Shown here piece after piece: positions 24,677-38,899 of a stretch of DNA of 64,000 bases. Made by a program: the position numbers and the translations under genes. The DNA comes from Hypomesus transpacificus (lineage: Eukaryota > Chordata > Actinopteri > Osmeriformes > Osmeridae). Position 1 is the stretch's first letter. Each line of letters opens with the position of its first letter. A model generated the notes under the pieces. That model saw nothing but the letters and a program-made list of their open reading frames with translations, made no database searches and was not told the DNA's origin. Location of the stretch: contig NW_025813860.1 in NCBI RefSeq assembly GCF_021917145.1, positions 1 to 64,000 on the forward strand. Reading direction: 5' to 3'.

Positions 24677-27600
24677 CTATCTCTTGCCCCTCTTGTTCCC
24701 CACGGGGGGCTTCTTGAGCTGCAGCAGGGGTCCTCCGGTGCCGAAGCCGGCGGTGGGGGGGTTGGACACCCCGAAGGTGAGCCCTGCAGACGCGGTGATG
24801 CCCGGGTTACTGAAGTTGAAACCTGTGCTGCTGCTGCTGCCAAACCCTGGAGGAGAGGAGAGGAAAAAAGAGAAAGTGAAGGGAGAGAAGGTAGGAGGAG
24901 AGAGGAGGTAGGAGAAAGTCAAAAGAAAGGAGAGGCGGAGAAAAGAGGAGAGAAGGAGAAAGAGGGGAGAGAAGAGATGAGGGAAAAAGGAGCGATGGAA
25001 AAGAGGAGAGGGGGCGAGGAGGAAAGAGAGAGGGAGACAGGGGGGGAGGGGGGCAACATTATTAATATTCATAAACAATGTACAGGTTACCTGCATGAAT
25101 GCTCCTGGTGTGAGCTTTCCCCATACTGTGCGTCGGTGTGCGTGTGTGTGTCTTAGTGTGCGCGTGTGCTAGTGTGTGTGTACCTGCACTCAGGCTGCCT
25201 CCGGAGGGCTTACTGGTGGAGGAGAAGCCGAATGAGGCGCCCCCGGTCGCCACCCCCCCAAACCCTGGAGCACCACCACCAAAGGCTGCAGGAGGGAGAG
25301 AGAGCGAGCTTAGCCACGGTACACACACACACACACCTTCCTCTCACACACCCAATAAGACCGAAAACAGACACACGTCACCATCTAGCATTGGCCAGAA
25401 AAGGCCAAAGCCAGCGCCACACATGGTTAGAGCTCAACGTGCAAGGGTGAGAGGCAGCAGAAGAGACCAATCGGAGAGCAGAGCGAGAGAGCAGGGCCCA
25501 ATGGCAAAAGGGAGCTGTAGAGGGGACCCGCCCCCGACCACACCTGACAGGCTGCTTCCCTCTCACACCCTGATACACTGCAAACCTTTAAAGTGGCACG
25601 GTGCTCGTACACACACACACGCACACAACTTCTATTCACTACCACAGAACAGCTAAGATACGAGGGAGGCGAGAAGAGATAGAGAAAGGGAGAGAAAGGA
25701 AAACGAAGGGGAGAGAGCCAGAGAACGAGCGAAAGAAAGAGCGAGCGAGAAAGACGCGGAGGGGTTAGTGTGTGGGAGGGGCGAGGAGGACAGCAGGAGG
25801 GAGAGCTGGTACCTCCGAGGCCTGACGAACCCAAGCTAGGGCCCACTCCCCAGGCTAAGGGGTTTCCATAGCCAGCCCCCAGGGGCACCTGAGACCCTGA
25901 GACAGAGAGAGCACATACTGGTCACTCCCCTGGCCCTGGCCCTGACCCCACCCTGGTCAGATCCTTGTGTGTGTGTGTGTGTGTGTGAGACAGTGAAAGA
26001 GTGACAGTGTGAAACAGAGAGTGAGTGAGGTGGTGAATGAGTCAGTGTGAATGAGTGTAACTGAATGAGAGACTAAGTGCGTCCGTGAGTGAGAATGTGC
26101 GTATAGACTCGTGTAGAAATCAAGCCCCAGGTCCCAGGGACTGCTGCTACTGAACCCAGCCGCTCCCTCAGCTGGCAGCACAAGGGCCTGTTCACAAGGA
26201 CAAACATCCGGCAAGCACCCGTCTGGCAACAGAACGCCAGTTTGGGGCTGAATCCTAGAGAAAAGACAGGTGTCTCCATCCCTCCTCCCTACCAGCCAAC
26301 CACCAACCTCCTGATGTCATCGGCCCCTTAACGGGGCGTGGGTCAAGCCGACACCAAGAAGCGTTAGCGCTTCCGCTCTCAACCCTCCGTCTTGTGTTCC
26401 TGCGTGCGGTCAGACCGAGGGCACAGGGTTCGCTCGTTTGGGGAATTGTCAACATGCAGGTTGGGCAGGGGGCTAGTTTGAACCGCCGTCAATCGTTCTC
26501 CGATTGAGCCGTTCATGAATAAAACAAAGACAAAGGTCTCTCATTTTAAAAACGGATTTATTGTCAATTCAATGCAATTCCACTTACATTTTTAAAAAAA
26601 ACAGAGATAAACAGTTTAGCACAGAACTGATTGTTAATTGCTAGTCGCTATTGAATTTGACAAGTTAAAAAAATTCAATTAAATAAAACAAAAAATTGAA
26701 AACGCCAAGGTTTTTGAGAGTGAAAGAACCAGCGCGTGCCCCGAGAGCTGGGGCCGACTGTCGTCATTCATGTGGACCTACATCTACTTTCAAAAGGCAC
26801 ACTCTATCATCATATTAAATATATATTATATATATGCATCGAACAGGCGTTGGCTATGTGCGATTAAAAACACTTTCCAAACGAAAACACACACTGGGGG
26901 GTTTGGATCATCTCGAGCGGCCCCCGACTTCATCCCCCTGCATCTACTGATCCAGACGGAGCCAGCTAGCGCAGACTGAGGACAACACTGGGGGGGGGGA
27001 TAGGGCCCACAAAGGAGCCTGCGTCAGTCTGTGTGCTCTAGCCTGGTCATGGAGCCGTTTGTCTGACCCCGCCCTCGCTCAGACGGCGGGACCGTGATTG
27101 GCTGGGGGGTTCTGCGGTGTCATGAGAGCACGCCGTGACGACCCAGCTTAAACTGGCTCGAGGCGTTCAAAAAGCTCCCCCCCCCCCTGCAGCCAGACAG
27201 ACCGGTGAACCTCATGTGAACACATGCTGCTGGCATCCCCTCTGCTTGCTGGTCAAACTGATATTTCACTGCAAGCGTCTTCAAGCACTGATTTACCTGT
27301 ATGGTCGGATTCATGGGCCAACAGGAGTCAACCAAGGCCTACGTTCTGATTCACTGAGTCAAACCAGAGCCAAACCAGGCCCACGTTCTGATTCCCACAG
27401 TCAAACCAGAGCCAAACCAGGCCTACGTTCTGATTCACTGAGTCAAACCAGAGCCAAACCAGGCCCACGTTCTGATTCCCACAGTCAAACCAGAGCCAAA
27501 CTAGGCCTACATTCCGACTCATTGAGTCAAACAGGTGCAAAATAACCCAATTGCCAGCTAGGAGCCACCAGCCAACCGTTCAATAGAACCTTAGGCTCCG

Positions 27601-30600
27601 GAACTGCATGGGATTTCCAAACTCATCGTGGTGTTGGGGAATCCTCGAGCGTGAATCAACAGGAGTTTGACCAAACGAACGTACACTGCTCACGAACGGA
27701 GAAGCAAATCTCAAAATCTCCAATACAACTGAGGCACGTGGGGGAACCAGCTAGCTGAAGTCACGCGGGCCAGACAGTAGCCGGAACCTGGCAGTGACGG
27801 GGAGAGAAGGACGAGCAGCATTCGGTTCATCTCAAAGAATACATAATGGCCGCCTCTTTGGACAGAGACTTGGTTTTAGTGTTTTGGCACAAAAGGAGTT
27901 GTCTGCCGTCTGAAGGCCAGGCCACATGCAGCAGGCAGAGAAGGAACACCACAGCACTTCTGCTCACTGACTCAAAAATGAGTTTCACAGACTTGGGGGG
28001 GGGGGGGGAGGGGGGGTCTACTGACAAGGACACTCGCCACTTCTCCTGAAAGCCTTCCTGCCAACCTGAGTGTGAGACTCCACTCGTCTCCTCCAGGGAA
28101 TCTCCAGCTCTGCGACCACTCCAGGGTTCACGTGTGACGAACCCTGCCGGAGGCGAGAGCGACCGCTGGAAGGCAGACCCGGGAACGTCTCAAACCCTTT
28201 CGTCCATAGAGGAAGTCTCCGTTGCTTCAGTCCTGAACTAGTGTTAAACTAGAGATATCCTATCTGGGTTCAATGTAAACAACACTACGAGTTCCCGTGC
28301 AATGCATGGTGACCAATTCAGCTTGGGTGAACAGTCAGGTCATGACACGTGTGTGTATTTTGACTTCATGTAGAAATCCATCACGCACGGAACACACGCT
28401 AAACACGTGGAGCTCCGGACGCGTGGTTGGCATGGCAAACAGCCCGCGGTGAGCTCGAGAGCGGCGTGGAATATGACGGCGTTATTGTTTTGACGACCCC
28501 GCGCACAACGGACAATACTGAAACGGCGACGCGGATCCGCTCCGGTTCCTTCCTGTTTGGAGACCCTGTGTCATCAGCAGCCCCACGCAGCGACTCTGAG
28601 AGGAGACGGGCTCGCGGAGGCAGGTCTGCCCGCGATTAAGGAGTCCTGTCACGCCCGAATCCCATCTCATTTGCACTTTCCGTCATAAATACTGAGATTG
28701 TGTGCGCGTGTGTCTATGTGGTGTGTGTGTTTTGTAAGTGTAGCCTACATCCTGTACAGACTGCCTTCATATGGCAACATTTGGTCTAAGTCATTAACAC
28801 ACACACACTCCTATAATTGGCAACAAAACCCATAAGAATCTAATAAATACTCTTTCGGAAACTAAATATAAATCACATAAGTCAACATTCAAGAGCGACG
28901 ATTATCTCCACTTCAAACCAGGGCGCCCTTCGCTGAATACGCAGGACCCCTTCTAAGGCTTCACCTGATCAAACGGAGAGCCCAGAGCATCAGACGCACA
29001 GAGGCTCGCTGATGCGTGCCTCTGGTCGAAGCTCACCTCTCCAGTGAAAACAGCCTCCTTGTTTCTGTTAGCTCGTACCCCTCTCTCACCCCACTAGGGG
29101 CGACCACGCGCTTTTACAGGGCGAGAGGCAGAGGATTTTGTAAACGAGACCCAAATCTCTCTCTCTTCTTTTTTTTTTTTTTTTACAGGCATTGTCTACA
29201 GCCAATCTGACCTGGGTCCTAGGCCCCTGAGGCGTGGGGGTTGGAGACCCTGTGTGGTTCCAGAGTGTTAGAGGTTACTATGATGCTTTCCTCTCACCTT
29301 GATCTCTCTCTCTCTTCAACTTCTCACGCCAAAAAACTAACAAAGCAGGATTTGGCACTCGCAACGTTTTTGTTTTGTTTTCCTTTTATTCTTTTTTTTC
29401 CTGATTCTCCTCTCTCTCTCTCTCTCTCATCCTCTCTCTCTCTCTCTCTTCATCCTCACTTGCCTCCTCGCTTTGACAAGGTCAGAATGTCAGGTTGGTG
29501 GAGGAGTGGAGTAGGGGGGAGGAGGAGGAGGAGGGAGGGAGGGGGAGGAGGTCAAAGGTCAAGTGGAGGGGTGTTCTAGAACTTGAAGGCGGTCAGACCT
29601 GGAGCGGGCTGCTGCTGCTGGCTCAGCGTGGCCGCCATGGCGACCGCCGCCGCGTTGGGGACGCTGCTGAAGGGGGCGGGGCCGGTGGTGAGGCGGTGGG
29701 AGCTCTGCCACTTCCTGCTGGCCTGGCGCTTGGACTCGAACACATCGGTGGAGTCCTCCAGGAAGGCCCGGCGGTACGCCAGGTACTGATGCTTCAGGAT
29801 CTGACCACAGAAGAAGAGCAGGGGAGGAAATCAGCGAGACAGAGACACCAGGGGGAGGGTTAGAGACACCAGGGGGAGGGCTAGAGACACCAGTGGTAAG
29901 GCTAGAGACACCAGGGGGAGGGCTAGAGACACCAGGGGGAGGGCTAAAGACACCAGGGGGAGGGATTGAGACACCAGGGGGAGGGTTGGAGACACCAGGG
30001 GGAGGGCTAGAGACACCAGGGGGAGGGTTAGAGACACCAGGGGGAGGGCTAGAGACACCAGGGGGAGGGCTAGAGACACCAGGGGGAGGGTTAGAGACAC
30101 CAGGGGGAGGGTTAGAGACACCAGGGGGAGGGCTAAAGACACCAGGGGGAGGGATTGAGACACCAGGGGGAGGGCTAGAGACACCAGGGGGAGGGCTAGA
30201 GACACCAGAGGGAGGGCTAGAGACACCAGGGGAAGGGCTAGAGACACCAGGGGGAGGGTTAGAGACTCACCTTTACATTCTCGTGTACAGACTGCAGCTG
30301 GGCAGCCAAGGCCACGAACGTCTGGTAGAGCTTCTGCATGGCCAGGGACAAGTCTGGAAACACAAACCACAAATGATGTTCCACACACCTTGCTGTGGTG
30401 TGTGTGTGTGTGTGTGTGTGTGTGCAGGGTTGTGAATGAGGGCGTGTGACTGTGAGGATGTGTGTGTGTGTGAGTGTGTGTGTGTGTGGCGTCTCACCCT
30501 GGGGGGTGATGTGTGCTCCGCTGCCCTGTGTCGTGAGGTGGTTCTCCAACTCCTCAATCTGTTGTCTGTACTGCTGCAGCTGGACCTCAAACTGCTCCAC

Positions 30601-32710
30601 CAGGCCCCGGAAATAACTACACACACACACACACACACACACACGGGAGAGAGGAGAGATGAGTTGTCTGTCCTGGCTGTCCTGGCCTGGTATAGTGCTG
30701 GAGACAGGAGGAAGACGGAGAGACTGCGCAGAGGGGCGGCAGTGTCCCCTGCCCCTGCAGCCACGCGGCCCACTCACTCCGAAGGAGCCGTGTTCTCATG
30801 CTGGAGCCCAGGGGGGGTCTTCTGGGTCCGGAGAGGGATGTCAGCGTTCTTCAGCTCCTGTGAGACGGGCCGAGTCAGAGAGAGAGTAGGAAAGAGAGAG
30901 ATAGTCAGAGAGAGTCAGAGAAAGATATATATGGGGGTTCAAATATCCCGTGTGTGTGATCCAGTGAGGTCGTGTGTTGCAGTGTGTGCGGGTGTGTTGC
31001 AGCGTGCCTGTGTGAGAGATCCAGTGTGTGTGTGTGTGTGTGTGTGTGTACCTGTGCCGTCTCCATCTTCAGCTTGTCGATGGCAAGGGCGTTCCTCTGC
31101 AGGCCGCTGGTGCTGAGCGACAGCTGCTTCTTCAGGCTCCTGATGTCGTCCTGGACCTTGGCCATGGCCTTGGACGACATCCTGCTGATGTCCTCCTGCA
31201 CCTGCTTCTGCTCCTTCACAAACTTCCTGCACACACACACACACACACACACACGGCTTACACACAGATACCCCTACATACATCTTCAAACATCCCTAGA
31301 TACACACACCTACCTACAAACACCCCTAGATATACACACACACACTTAAAAACACCTCTGAGTTCCCCCCCTCACACACATTGCACGAGTCGCGCAAAAA
31401 CAAAAAGAGCCGAGCACGTGGGAACCTACTGGAAGTTATCGACGTCCTGGCAGATGACCGGCGGCAGGTTTTCGTCTTTCAGCGCTTTGCTGTCCCTGAG
31501 TGAGGAAAGAGGCGGAGGGAGTCACTCACACACACACAGACTCACAGACCAGGTAACCCTGCAGCAGAGGAGGGAGAGTGGGGGAGGGGCTATCAGGACT
31601 CACTCGGGACGGGCCCCGGACAGCTTGTCGCTCTTCTTCTCCGACAACGTGCTGAAGTCAACTCCGCCCAGCCCGAGGCTGGGGGCCGAGGTGGCGACCA
31701 GGGAGCCCAGCGTCAAGCCCCCTGCCCCGGGGAAAGCCTGCCCCAGGCCGCTGGCCATCGTGCTGGGGAACAGACTGGAGCCCAGCGTCAGGCCCATGGA
31801 CACGGGCGCCGCGCTCGAAACCGCTCCCCCGAGGCTGAGGCCGAAGCCGGCGTTGGCCACCTGCGGGGCGGCGGAGGTCTGGACCGAGCCCAGCGTCAGG
31901 CCTCCCCCCATGGGCGCCGTGGACGAGGCGGTGAGGGAGAAGGGGGTGGCCGAGGCGGAGGGCTTGTTAAAGGCCAGGCTGAAGCCCGTGGAGGCGGCCG
32001 TGGAGGAGGGGATGCCTGCAGACAAACGGGACACGCTCGCGGTAAAAAACCCTGACCAAGGACGCAGACGTGTGAAAATTGGCCGTGTTACTGGACTACT
32101 TTACAACACGTCACTCACTTAATGAAAGGCCGGTTGCAGGCGCGGTTGCACCTGTGTGTCGACAAGGTTTGTGTTTGAGAGGAAATCCATTGAAATACAT
32201 ATGCCGCGTTTAAATACGACAATATGCAATGTACATGGAATGATTGAGATGTTAGTGGCACGGTTTGTGAAGATTGGCAATTAGTACGTTACTATACCTG
32301 CCACTGGTGTGTTGAAGGAGAAGCCCCCGGTAGCCGGTTTTTGAGCGAATAGACCGCCCCCCAGCCCCCCCATAGCAGCGGTGGTGGTTGTAGCAGCGGA
32401 AACCGGGGCAGCGGCACCGAGTGCAGTCCCCAAGGTGAATCCCCCCGTGCCAGCGGCAGCAGGGGTACTACAGAGAGAGGAGGGGGTTAAATATACCGAC
32501 TATACCGACAATTCCATAGTCAAATTAGCAACAGATTCACAGACATTAGGAAGTCAATGATATATCTAACTGCGCATGGCTACGAGACGATCCAGCTAGC
32601 GACGAACGTAAGCCAATTCGTGTGTACCTTGCAGCTGCTCCGAACGAGAATCCCCCGCCAGTAATGGTGGACCCGAGGGTCCCAGTATTTCCAAAGTTGA
32701 ATCCCGACAT
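24677..32710 (-). CDS. nup58: Nucleoporin Nup58 (p58/p45), twelve coding exons, long form
   Basis: Part of the Nup62-Nup54-Nup58 complex that lines the nuclear pore central channel and binds importins through FG repeats. Exons (minus strand): 32710-32628, 32467-32298, 32015-31604, 31495-31430, 31226-31052, 30857-30778, 30616-30498, 30353-30271, 29800-29599, 25896-25813, 25285-25184, 24846-24677. All phases agree, giving 581 residues (human Nup58 is about 600). Residues 1-221 are an FG/SLxFG-type region starting MSGFNFGNTG. Residues about 222-440 are the coiled-coil core (KFVKEQKQVQEDISRM, YFRGLVEQFEVQLQQYRQQ, ILKHQYLAYRRAFLE). Residues 464-581 are a second FG region ending LQLKKPPVGNKRGKR, the characteristic Nup58 tail. 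An alternative short end is listed separately. The long introns around exon 9 hold minisatellites. Confidence 0.95.
26557..26562 (-). terminator. nup58: Candidate polyadenylation signal of the short nup58 transcript
   Basis: AATAAA on the minus strand about 3 kb beyond the short-form stop codon (29576) and upstream of the long-form exon 10. This would give the short form a 3' UTR of about 3 kb that includes the 42-bp minisatellite. Confidence 0.35.
27336..27540. repeat. 42-bp minisatellite, five copies in an alternating (84-bp) pattern
   Basis: Units of the form 'GTTCTGATTC(ACTG or CCAC)AGTCAAACCAGAGCCAAACCAGGCC'. Types with ...CACTGAGTCA and ...CCCACAGTCA alternate, so the higher-order period is 84 bp. 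It lies in the nup58 intron or alternative 3' UTR. The open frames across it are periodic by-products. Confidence 0.88.
29576..29800 (-). CDS. nup58: Nup58 exon 9 read through to its own stop: short (p45-like) C-terminus
   Basis: Exon 9 can splice at 29599 (CCAG/GTCTGA) into the FG-rich long tail. If that donor is not used, the frame ends seven codons later as GLTAFKF followed by TAG (29576-29578), giving a 470-residue protein without the C-terminal FG region. Mammalian Nup58 is known to make p58 and p45 forms from one gene by alternative splicing, and this arrangement fits that scheme. The donor is not a strong consensus, which would favour regulated use. Confidence 0.65.
   Translation of the reverse strand: MLKHQYLAYRRAFLEDSTDVFESKRQASRKWQSSHRLTTGPAPFSSVPNAAAVAMAATLSQQQQPAPGLTAFKF
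29842..30266. repeat. 21-bp minisatellite (AGAGACACCAGGGGGAGGGCT), about 20 copies
   Basis: Near-perfect 21-bp units fill most of the nup58 intron between exons 8 and 9 and stop a few bases before the exon 8 donor. Because 21 is a multiple of three, long frames stay open on both strands. A variant pair (AAAGACACC then a unit starting ATTGAGACACC) recurs nine units apart (near 29945 and 30134), pointing to a 189-bp block duplication. Confidence 0.95.
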
Positions 32711-35654
<2,944 letters not shown>

Positions 35655-35722
35655 GACGATAGAGAGACTGATGACAGGGACATGGAACAGACAGGAAGAG
35701 TGGAGTCTTTACTTTTTCTACA

Positions 35723-35728
35723 AATAAA
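35723..35728 (+). terminator. ropn1l: Polyadenylation signal for ropn1l ending in exon 5a
   Basis: AATAAA 69 bases after the exon 5a stop codon. The same signal is kept in the downstream duplicate. Confidence 0.7.
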
Positions 35729-36422
35729 TGTTACTAGAACCCCCAAAGTATTGACTCATTGTATGGTGACCCCCCCTCTCTCTCAGCATTGGAACAGGAG
35801 CATTCTAGCAGGGCTTGGGGGCCAGTGAAACAGGGGTGGGGGGTAGACAAACCCCCCCACCCTAGAGTTCAGACCTTAATATGTTCTGACCATTCTCTTG
35901 TCTCCTGAGAATGGTACTGCTAACACAGTTATTACAGAGTTATTTTGCCCAATCTGTACCAATGTGTTTCTCTGTGTTATCTGTATTTCACAACTGTTTG
36001 AGTCAGGGCAAAATTTCCTGGACAAAACTATTTCTGTAGTTAACTGTGCCTGGCTCCAAACCAGAGTTTCTTAAGGGAGTTGATGATGGTCGAGGACTGG
36101 TGTGAGAAGAGAGAGAGGGAGAAAGAGGAGGAGTGGACAGCCAGAAAGGAAGAGAGACAAAGAGGGAGAGAGAGACAGATGAATGAACCAGACACACAGG
36201 TGGACTTGAGAAGAAGGAGAGAGTAAGAAAGAACACATCTGGATGATTGACAGCCTATCAAAGATGTTAGAAGTAATTATACTCACAATCTTTCAGCATG
36301 GGCCTTCCATTGAGAGTGATCTGTGAGCTTTGTTATTGTGTTGCTCGGGTGGAACCCTGTGTGAAAGACCACCACAGTTGCAGGTGGGCGATGGTTCACC
36401 AGCTCTGGTCTCTCTCCTCTAG

Positions 36423-36543
36423 GGGTCCCCAGGGAGGGATGGTGAGACCGGCTGACCTCATCGGTCTGGAGGCTGTGGACGTGACGGATCCTCCCAGATC
36501 CTCCAGCTACATGGGTCTCCCTGGCGCGGTCAGGACAGAGTAG
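36423..36543 (+). CDS. ropn1l: Alternative last exon of ropn1l (exon 5b)
   Basis: A pyrimidine-rich acceptor (CTCTCTCCTCTAG) precedes this exon. Joined to the phase-2 donor at 35428, the frame continues GPQGGMVRPADLIGLEAVDV and ends at TAG after 40 codons, giving a 237-residue protein, close to human ROPN1L. GGMVRPADLIGL aligns in style with the exon 5a segment NGMIQVAHFY and with the GMIGLSDFF-type tail of mammalian ropporins. The two exons may therefore be alternative or duplicated versions of the same C-terminal segment. I cannot tell which is used. The frame is also open in the duplicate at 63629-63749. Confidence 0.6.
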
Positions 36544-36690
36544 AGGCCGACACGAGGCTGCTGTGACACAACACCAGTGGAGGTCAGGACAGAGTAGAGG
36601 CCGACACGAGTGTCACAGAACACCAGTGGAGGTCAGGACAGAGTAGAGGCTGACACGAGGCTGTCACACAACACCAGTGGAGGCTCCTCA
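36515..36690. repeat. Short tandem repeat (GGTCAGGACAGAGTAGAGGC), three copies
   Basis: Units of 50-65 bp containing GTCAGGACAGAGTAGAGGC and CGACACGAGGCTG repeat from the end of exon 5b. The duplicate locus has two copies (63735-63825). A GGAGGCTCCTCAGGGAGG block follows in both loci. Confidence 0.8.
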
Positions 36691-36925
36691 GGGAGGAAGG
36701 GGAGGAGCATCCTCCTCTGTGACATGTCATCAAAATAACCATTTTGAAAGTTATACATTTGAGATAAAACTATAAATATATTGATTTGTCACATTTGTTT
36801 TTGATTTATTTAAAGACACAGTATTGAACAGAAAGTCTACAGTAACTCAACAGCAATGTCTGTAGTAGAACCTGAGGACAGCAAGCCTCCGTCTTTTTCT
36901 GGCTACACTGACTTGAACCCCCGAT

Positions 36926-36958
36926 ACCCTAACCCTAACCACCCTAACCCTAACCCCG
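36926..36958. repeat. Short interstitial telomere-like repeat (CCCTAA)n
   Basis: About five CCCTAA units with one interruption (CCCTAACCCTAACCACCCTAACCCTAACC). Confidence 0.8.
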
Positions 36959-37438
36959 ATCAATACTTTTTTGCAAAGTCTGTCAACATTCAATCGACCA
37001 TATGCGGCGCCAAACTGTTGTGGAACATCTTTGTTCGCTCCTGCATAAGACCAGGAAGGCTAGCAGATTTCCGCAGATTTTCAGTCTGAATAACCGCAGA
37101 GAAAATCTGTGTATTACGTTTGGGCCCGGTCATTAGGCTACATGCACAATGGTTGAGCCAGTTGTCATAATTGTAGTTACAATTCACCATACTGCGCTGC
37201 AGACACAGTATAAGTATATCTGCCAAAAATAAGTTTGTTGTGCTTACATTAATATTTGTATTTTCATCCTTTTATGAACTTTGCAGAGTGTCTGGTTATC
37301 ACAGATTCCTGTCATTATTAGAGAGATGAGGGAGTGTGAAAAAGCAGCCATGTGTTCCTTAAATAATGTCAGTTTCTATCTGCATCATAGTTTAACCTTG
37401 GTTAACTTTGTGAATTTAATTTGTTTGACATAAATTAG

Positions 37439-38496
37439 ATGTTCAACATCATGGTGACCTTAAGGCTGAAAATTAAACATGGAAATATCTACCATTCAGC
37501 CAGTCTTGCATCAACCAGTCTTCCAAACATGCAGTTTTGGCCAATTCTGGGACTCTTGGTTAGTCATCCTATGAAGGAACCTGTCATCATTGGACTGTAT
37601 TGTGGTGCCAAAAAACCTTCCAGTGCAGTGGAATTCATGCAAAAATTTGTCCAGGAGTTGCAAAATCTAGAAAATGGTTTTGTTTTTAAAGGCAAAAATA
37701 TAACTCTAAAGTTACACACTGTTATCTGTCACAGTCACATAATGGTTATCAGGGCTGTGATATGTGACCACATATTGAAGTTTCAAGATTCCTATATGGT
37801 TAATGTATGCACCTTCCTGCCAAAGTCAATTCCTTGTCTGTGCAAACATTCATGGGGAATAAAATCCCTTCTGATTCTGATTATTCTGATTCTGAAATGT
37901 GCACAGCGTGGACAACACATAAACAGGAAAATGAGCTACCCTTTGACTGAGTACAGACTAAGAACGAACGAATCATTTGCACAGAGAATAGATGAATTTG
38001 CACTGCAGCAAGTTCTCAGAAGGCTGTCTGAGCAAGAGAACACCATCCGTCGCCTGACACCAAACAATTTACATTTAGTCATTTAGCAGACGCTCTTATC
38101 CAGAGCGACTTACAGTAAGTACAGGGACATTCCCCCGAGGCAAGCAGGGTGAAGTGCCTTGCCCAAGGACACAACGTCATTTGACACGGCCGTGAATCGA
38201 ACTGGCGACCTTCAGATTACTAGCCCGATTCCCTAACCGCTCAGCCACCTGACTCCCTAATTTCCCCCCAAAATACAGTTTTGTTGGACCACTTCTTGGT
38301 ACAAATGTACTTTAAGTTAAGGGACAGTACCAGGAAATGCATACTGAACAGTGGACACTTAGAGTGTCAACAGGAAATAGTGTCTTCATCATTGGAAAGG
38401 ATGTTTGCAGCATGCAACATTGTTGAATGCTGTGTACAGAGCCTTCACAAAGAGATCGTTTTTTTTATGAATACCCATTCAGTACATATTTCCTGA
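37439..38496 (+). pseudogene. Decayed transposon-associated ORF, interrupted by a SINE
   Basis: A frame of 215 codons includes NMQFWPILGLLVSHP, VIIGLYCGAKKPSS, and EFMQKFVQELQNLENGF. Further along is KMSYPLTEYRLRTNESF. This combination recurs, as I recall, in multi-copy fish and invertebrate proteins tied to DNA transposons. The region normally followed by a VICDTPAR-like motif is altered (VICHSHI), and no long 3' part is present. A SINE on the other strand cuts in at 38068, after which a short related-looking frame (38281-38496, LERMFAACNIVECC) follows. I regard it as a dead mobile-element gene; its superfamily is not certain. Confidence 0.45.
38068..38257 (-). mobile_element. tRNA-derived SINE
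   Basis: Read on the minus strand it begins with a tRNA-like head: GTGGCTGAGCGGTTAG (A box) and GGTCGCCAGTTCGATTC (B box). A body follows with CCTTGGGCAAGGCACTTCAC and a tail GCTCTGGATAAGAGCGTCTG, then CTAAATGACTAAATGTAAA. This tail is very common in fish interspersed repeats. A body fragment of the same family lies at 51556-51620 and a tail fragment near 157-190. Confidence 0.85.
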
Positions 38497-38899
38497 ATGT
38501 GTACAGAGTATCTCACCTTTCAGATGAGCTTAAATATGCAAAAGTTTCAGACATTTCTCAGAAGTGCGTAGCATTGCCCCATAGAGGTGGATTTGTAGCT
38601 GTCCCCCTTCTGCATACATCTCCACAAGTAGCCTAAATTAGGCTAACCGTAGGAACATGATTGGCAGGCAAACTATTCAGGAGAGGATAATGCGCTGATC
38701 AACATCACATGGCCAACGTCTGGTGCAGAAGGCAGCTCTGAAACTTTACTAACTTTACAAAATGTTCTTAATTGTCCACAAGGAAAAGTTCAGTATTTTT
38801 TGTAGTTTTATCGGACAAGCCTTTGTTGATCAATGTAGCCAGGTGGGAAAATGTACTTACCTATTAACGCCACCAGATGACACTGTCAGAATTTCGTCA

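Noticed and set aside
27135..27545. 136-codon frame with a 14-residue repeat
   Set aside because: By-product of the 42-bp minisatellite; open on both strands.
29831..30435. Frames of 185 (minus) and 180 (plus) codons with perfect 7-residue repeats
   Set aside because: They arise because the 21-bp minisatellite is a multiple of three. They lie in a nup58 intron with no start or splice context.
36298..36422. Upstream part of the 81-codon frame that contains ropn1l exon 5b
   Set aside because: Only the part after the acceptor at 36422 has a supporting splice site and family-like residues. The upstream part is read-through of the intron.
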